Source: Pomphorhynchus laevis (taxonomy: Eukaryota; Acanthocephala; Palaeacanthocephala; Echinorhynchida; Pomphorhynchidae). Taken from it: a stretch of 64,000 nucleotides of DNA. Where the stretch lies: positions 1 through 64,000 of the forward strand of contig WNNJ02001514.1 of the NCBI GenBank assembly GCA_012934845.2. The letters are read 5' to 3'. Below the pieces are notes generated by a model that was not told where the DNA came from, did not search any database, and was given only the letters and a program-made list of their open reading frames with translations. Shown here one piece after another: positions 60,935 to 64,000 of the stretch. Both the position numbers and the translations under genes were made by a program. Positions within the stretch are counted from its first letter, which is position 1, and each line of letters begins with the position of its first letter.

Positions 60935-63626
60935 TTATTTATTATCCATCCATAAAAATTTGCCACTTAAGAGTTTAAATTTATTCTTTATATTATTGTG
61001 TTGATTTATATATTTTACTATTTTCTGTTTGATGTTATTTTTATAGTAACCTAGTTTAAAATATGTATCTATTAAATTATTTAAATGATTTTGAAGAAAG
61101 CCAATATCATTACATATTGTTGCAATTCTTAAAATTTCATTATTTAATGTATTATATTTTATATTATATGGTATGCATGAATGCTCATGCAAAAATATGT
61201 TTCTTGTAAATTTAAATATGTCATCTTTACGATATAAATTAATAGTAGTTTTAGTTAATGTTAATTTAATGTTCATATCTAGATATACACCTTCTTTATC
61301 ATTAATATTGGTTTTGTTAAGAATAAGGCTTTCTGGATAAATGTGCTCACTAATTGAATAAAAATTATTAGAATTAAATACACATATATCATCAATGTAT
61401 CGAAACATATATTTCATATATTTATATTGTTTAGATTTAGTTTTTACACAGTTATGAACAAATTCATATTCTATAAAGCTTAAAAACAAGTCAGCTATAA
61501 TTGGGCTACTATTACCACCCATTGGAACACCTTTTACTTGTCTAAATATAGATGTCCCTACTTTTAAATAATTTTGATTTATCAAAATATTTAAGGATTC
61601 TATTAATTCAATTTTATCCATATATTTATATTTATTTGATGGTTTAATTTTTGTTAGATAGGCGTTATAATTATTATAACATATATATGTATATCTTTTT
61701 CCGAATATAAGATTAATTAATTTTACTAACGCTTCTTTAATATCTACTAAATCTAGATTTGTATAAAGCGTACTAAAATCGTATGTATTTATATTTTGAA
61801 AATTTATTCCTTTTGTCTGTTCTAAAAATTCTTTTGTAGAATTAATACTGAAATAGTGTTTTATACCAGTATTAATTTCGATTACCTTGCAATATTTTTT
61901 GAAAGTGTGCTTTAATTACTTTAAGTATTTTATTCATATAGACAGAAAGTGGTTTTAATGTACATTTAAACGCACTACATATGAACCTAGGTTTTATTGG
62001 ATTTTTATGTAATTTTGGATTCCAATATAATATAGGTATAGTTTTATTATCTAATTCAACCTTTATACCCTTTTTATCCATTATAGAACAGTGACTTGTA
62101 ATAATTGTTTCTAAACTTAACTCACTACGTTCATATGTTGGATTTACATTTAAATCATTAGAATTAACCTCTTTCATTAGTATATCATAATAAAGCTTTT
62201 TGCATATGAAGACAAAGTTATTACTAGCTTTATCAATAGTTGTTATTATATAGTTATCCTTTAATTTAGTAAGTTCTTTATACATATCTTTATTAATTTT
62301 ATCTTTCCTTTTATAATTGTTTGTTATTTTCATTTTATTTTTAATTTTATCAAATATATAATCTTTCCAAATTTTTATCTTAGATATATTCGAGCTTTCA
62401 CTATTAATCAGCTTACTAAAGTAATCATTTAAGTTATTATATAACGAACTGTAAATTTTATTTTTGTCGTTGTTGTTATTTAATCTATATTTATACCCTT
62501 TTGATAGCAGCTTTCTTAATTCACAATTTTCAATTAATTCTAGATTATGGGTACATATATGTTCATTTATTTTATCAAAACTAAGACTTTTACAATTGCA
62601 TTCTGTTTCCATAATGTTTCTAATATTATCGTTACATATTGATTTTAATTCTTTATTATAATTACAAATTTTTCGTCCTAATGGTGGTAGGAGTTTATAC
62701 CTTATTTTAGGAATATATTTACTTAAATCTGACCCTATTATTTCTTTACTTTTAGAATTATTTAAAAGTCCGGCTATATTTATGTTATCTATACATTTAT
62801 TAATGAAGTTTATGGTTAATGTATATTTTCTATTGTTATTATTAACATTTATTGTATGATTATAGTATTTTGTATTACAATAACTGTCTATTATACAACT
62901 TAGCCTATCATAGTCGTTAATTAATTTTTGATTTATTGAACATATGATATCTTTAGAAAAACTTCTTATATTTACATAAAGATCTTTTAGCTTATTATCA
63001 CTTAAAAGTTGTTTTAATATTTCTAATTGTTCATTTATATACATATCTTTTTTAATATTTTTAACTCTATTTTTCCTATTCCTTTTATCACCATGACTTC
63101 TTGGTTTGCGTTTAACCGGATTATTATAATATAGTTGTTTATTATGTATTATACTACTTCTGCCAATTCCTTGTACCACGTCATTCAATCCTAATGGGTA
63201 CATGGAATTAAGCGTTTTAATCCAAAAATCTTCTTTTTCTAATAGTTTTTGATTTAATATTGAAATGTTTTCTTCGATAATATGTTCTAAAATAAATAAT
63301 TTACAGTTTTTAATATCATGTCCTATTAATCTCATATGTTTATGAAATATAGTTTGACTATTATGCTGTATATTATATATGTGTTGCCTAAACCTAGTTT
63401 TTAACATTTGATATGTTTTTCCTATATATTGCAATCCACATGTACATTGTATAAGATACACTACACCTGCGGTATTGTAGTTACAATTATTATTAATATT
63501 TAATGAAAAACATTTGTTTGTCGTATTACTTACGATACAATTATTATTTATAACATCACAAACTATACAATTTTTTCTGTTACATTCAAAAGATCTAAAA
63601 TTGAAATCATTAGTACTTACTAATGA
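60935..63626 (-). pseudogene. Naiad-type GIY-YIG nuclease / reverse transcriptase polyprotein
   Basis: About 890 codons with about one frame break. N-terminal cysteine cluster: FECNRKNCIVC (CX4CxxC, near 63570). GIY-YIG nuclease: GVVYLIQCTCG then YIGKT about 12 residues on, followed by RFRQH (near 63465-63380); this domain is known to nick DNA for priming. A basic linker (KRKPRSHGDKRNRKNRVKN) and a low-complexity Asn-rich region follow. Reverse transcriptase motifs: YDFSTLYTNL (A), VPMGGNSSPI (B), RYIDD (C). It ends in LSGKFLWMDNK, identical to the end of the copy at 8168. No ATG precedes the cysteine cluster in frame, so the true start is missing, lies in another exon or uses a non-ATG codon. 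Confidence 0.85.
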
Positions 63627-63627
63627 T

Positions 63628-64000
63628 TACTAAGTTGGGTAATATGATACAACTTAAAGTTGTACCAAAAAACATATGGAATTAATTTAGCATTAATTCA
63701 ATAGTAATTTAAGCATAAGTTATTTCCCAAACACTTAAGAAAATTAAATATTTCAAATGTTTGATGATTTTGATGAAAAAGGTTTCTTTCTTGAACAGTC
63801 ATTTTTTCTTCCTTGAACAGCAAAATCACAGATCTTTGTTCTAACATTGTTAGAAATAAACTATAATTTACCAGGAACCAATAAATGCAACACTAACGAC
63901 AAATATGTATTAGTGTACATATACATGTACAAAATACATGTATATGTATTTTATTAATATTAATATTAATTTTATTAATATTAATTAAAGGGTTATAATA
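63628..64000. other. Non-coding flank
   Basis: No gene recognised. A perfect hairpin ACATATACATGTA...TACATGTATATGT lies at 63917-63949, next to TTAATATTAATA repeats. Confidence 0.45.

Larger units (their letters stand above)
60545..63627 (-). mobile_element. Naiad-type Penelope-like element, most complete copy
   Basis: The element reads from about 63627 down to 60545. It contains a cysteine cluster, a GIY-YIG nuclease, a long Asn/Ile/Lys-rich linker, a reverse transcriptase, then a tail of about 390 bp with a structured core (60811-60867) and an A/T-rich end (CTCACTTAGCTGAATCGATT). The nuclease-first order is the permuted arrangement described for the Naiad/Chlamys clade of Penelope-like elements, unlike canonical Penelope, where GIY-YIG is C-terminal. 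The frame has about one break, so the copy is young but not whole. Its 5' border at a 22-bp palindrome (63606-63627) may be a truncation point. Confidence 0.88.

Noticed and set aside
62464-62661. 65-codon plus-strand frame rich in Leu and Ser
   Set aside because: Antisense of the Penelope-like linker region.

Overview
The window reads as a stretch of a very AT-rich animal genome, most likely an arthropod. I judge this from an intron-split immunoglobulin-type receptor gene, Penelope-like elements of the permuted (Naiad-type) kind, a Jockey/R1/I-group LINE, an RTE-clade LINE, a hAT-type non-autonomous transposon and many fold-back repeats. There is no bacterial gene organisation, operon or CRISPR array. 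The host DNA is poor in G and C. The two LINEs, a 354-bp satellite and a few short islands stand out as clearly more GC-rich.

From about 16.7 kb down to 2.35 kb the minus strand carries the N-terminal part of one host gene. Seven exons were placed by hand. Every internal junction has GT...AG borders and phase 1, and the spliced frame gives about 449 residues with four Ig domains, each split by an intron, then an acidic linker. Domain order and spacing fit the Ihog/CDON/BOC family of Hedgehog co-receptors. The expected fibronectin III, transmembrane and cytoplasmic parts are not seen and probably lie beyond position 1. Introns are 47 nt to 5.5 kb long, and the long ones are filled with mobile elements: a hAT-type element at 3.5 kb, fold-backs, Penelope-like copies at 4.7-5.8, 7.4-9.9 and 11.3-15.7 kb, and one of two 893-bp repeats.

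From 16.7 to 64 kb I find no convincing multi-exon host gene, apart from one weak candidate exon at 24.1 kb. This part holds a second 893-bp repeat (20.2 kb), tRNA-like short repeats (22.7-23.9 kb), a nearly complete LINE (26.1-29.9 kb), a Penelope-like tail-body-tail array (32.2-33.2 kb), long inverted repeats (33.3, 35.2-36.2, 39.7 and 57.0 kb), and an RTE LINE nested in a Penelope-like copy (40.7-44.4 kb). It then has a cluster of same-orientation Penelope-like tails (45.4-50.3 kb) around a 354-bp satellite, a tRNA-headed repeat with a hammerhead-like motif (54.5 kb), a degenerate element fragment (59.6-60.2 kb) and the most complete Penelope-like element (60.5-63.6 kb).

Two signals deserve most attention. 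The first is the permuted Penelope-like family: a cysteine cluster and GIY-YIG nuclease lie before the reverse transcriptase, and a recurrent tail of about 350 bp makes many solo, tandem and nested copies. The second is a shared hammerhead-ribozyme-like core (CTGANGA, a variable stem, then GAAA) in otherwise unrelated fold-back repeats. Its helix sequence changes on both sides while the boxes stay the same. All family assignments come from reading the sequence only; no search or folding program was run.
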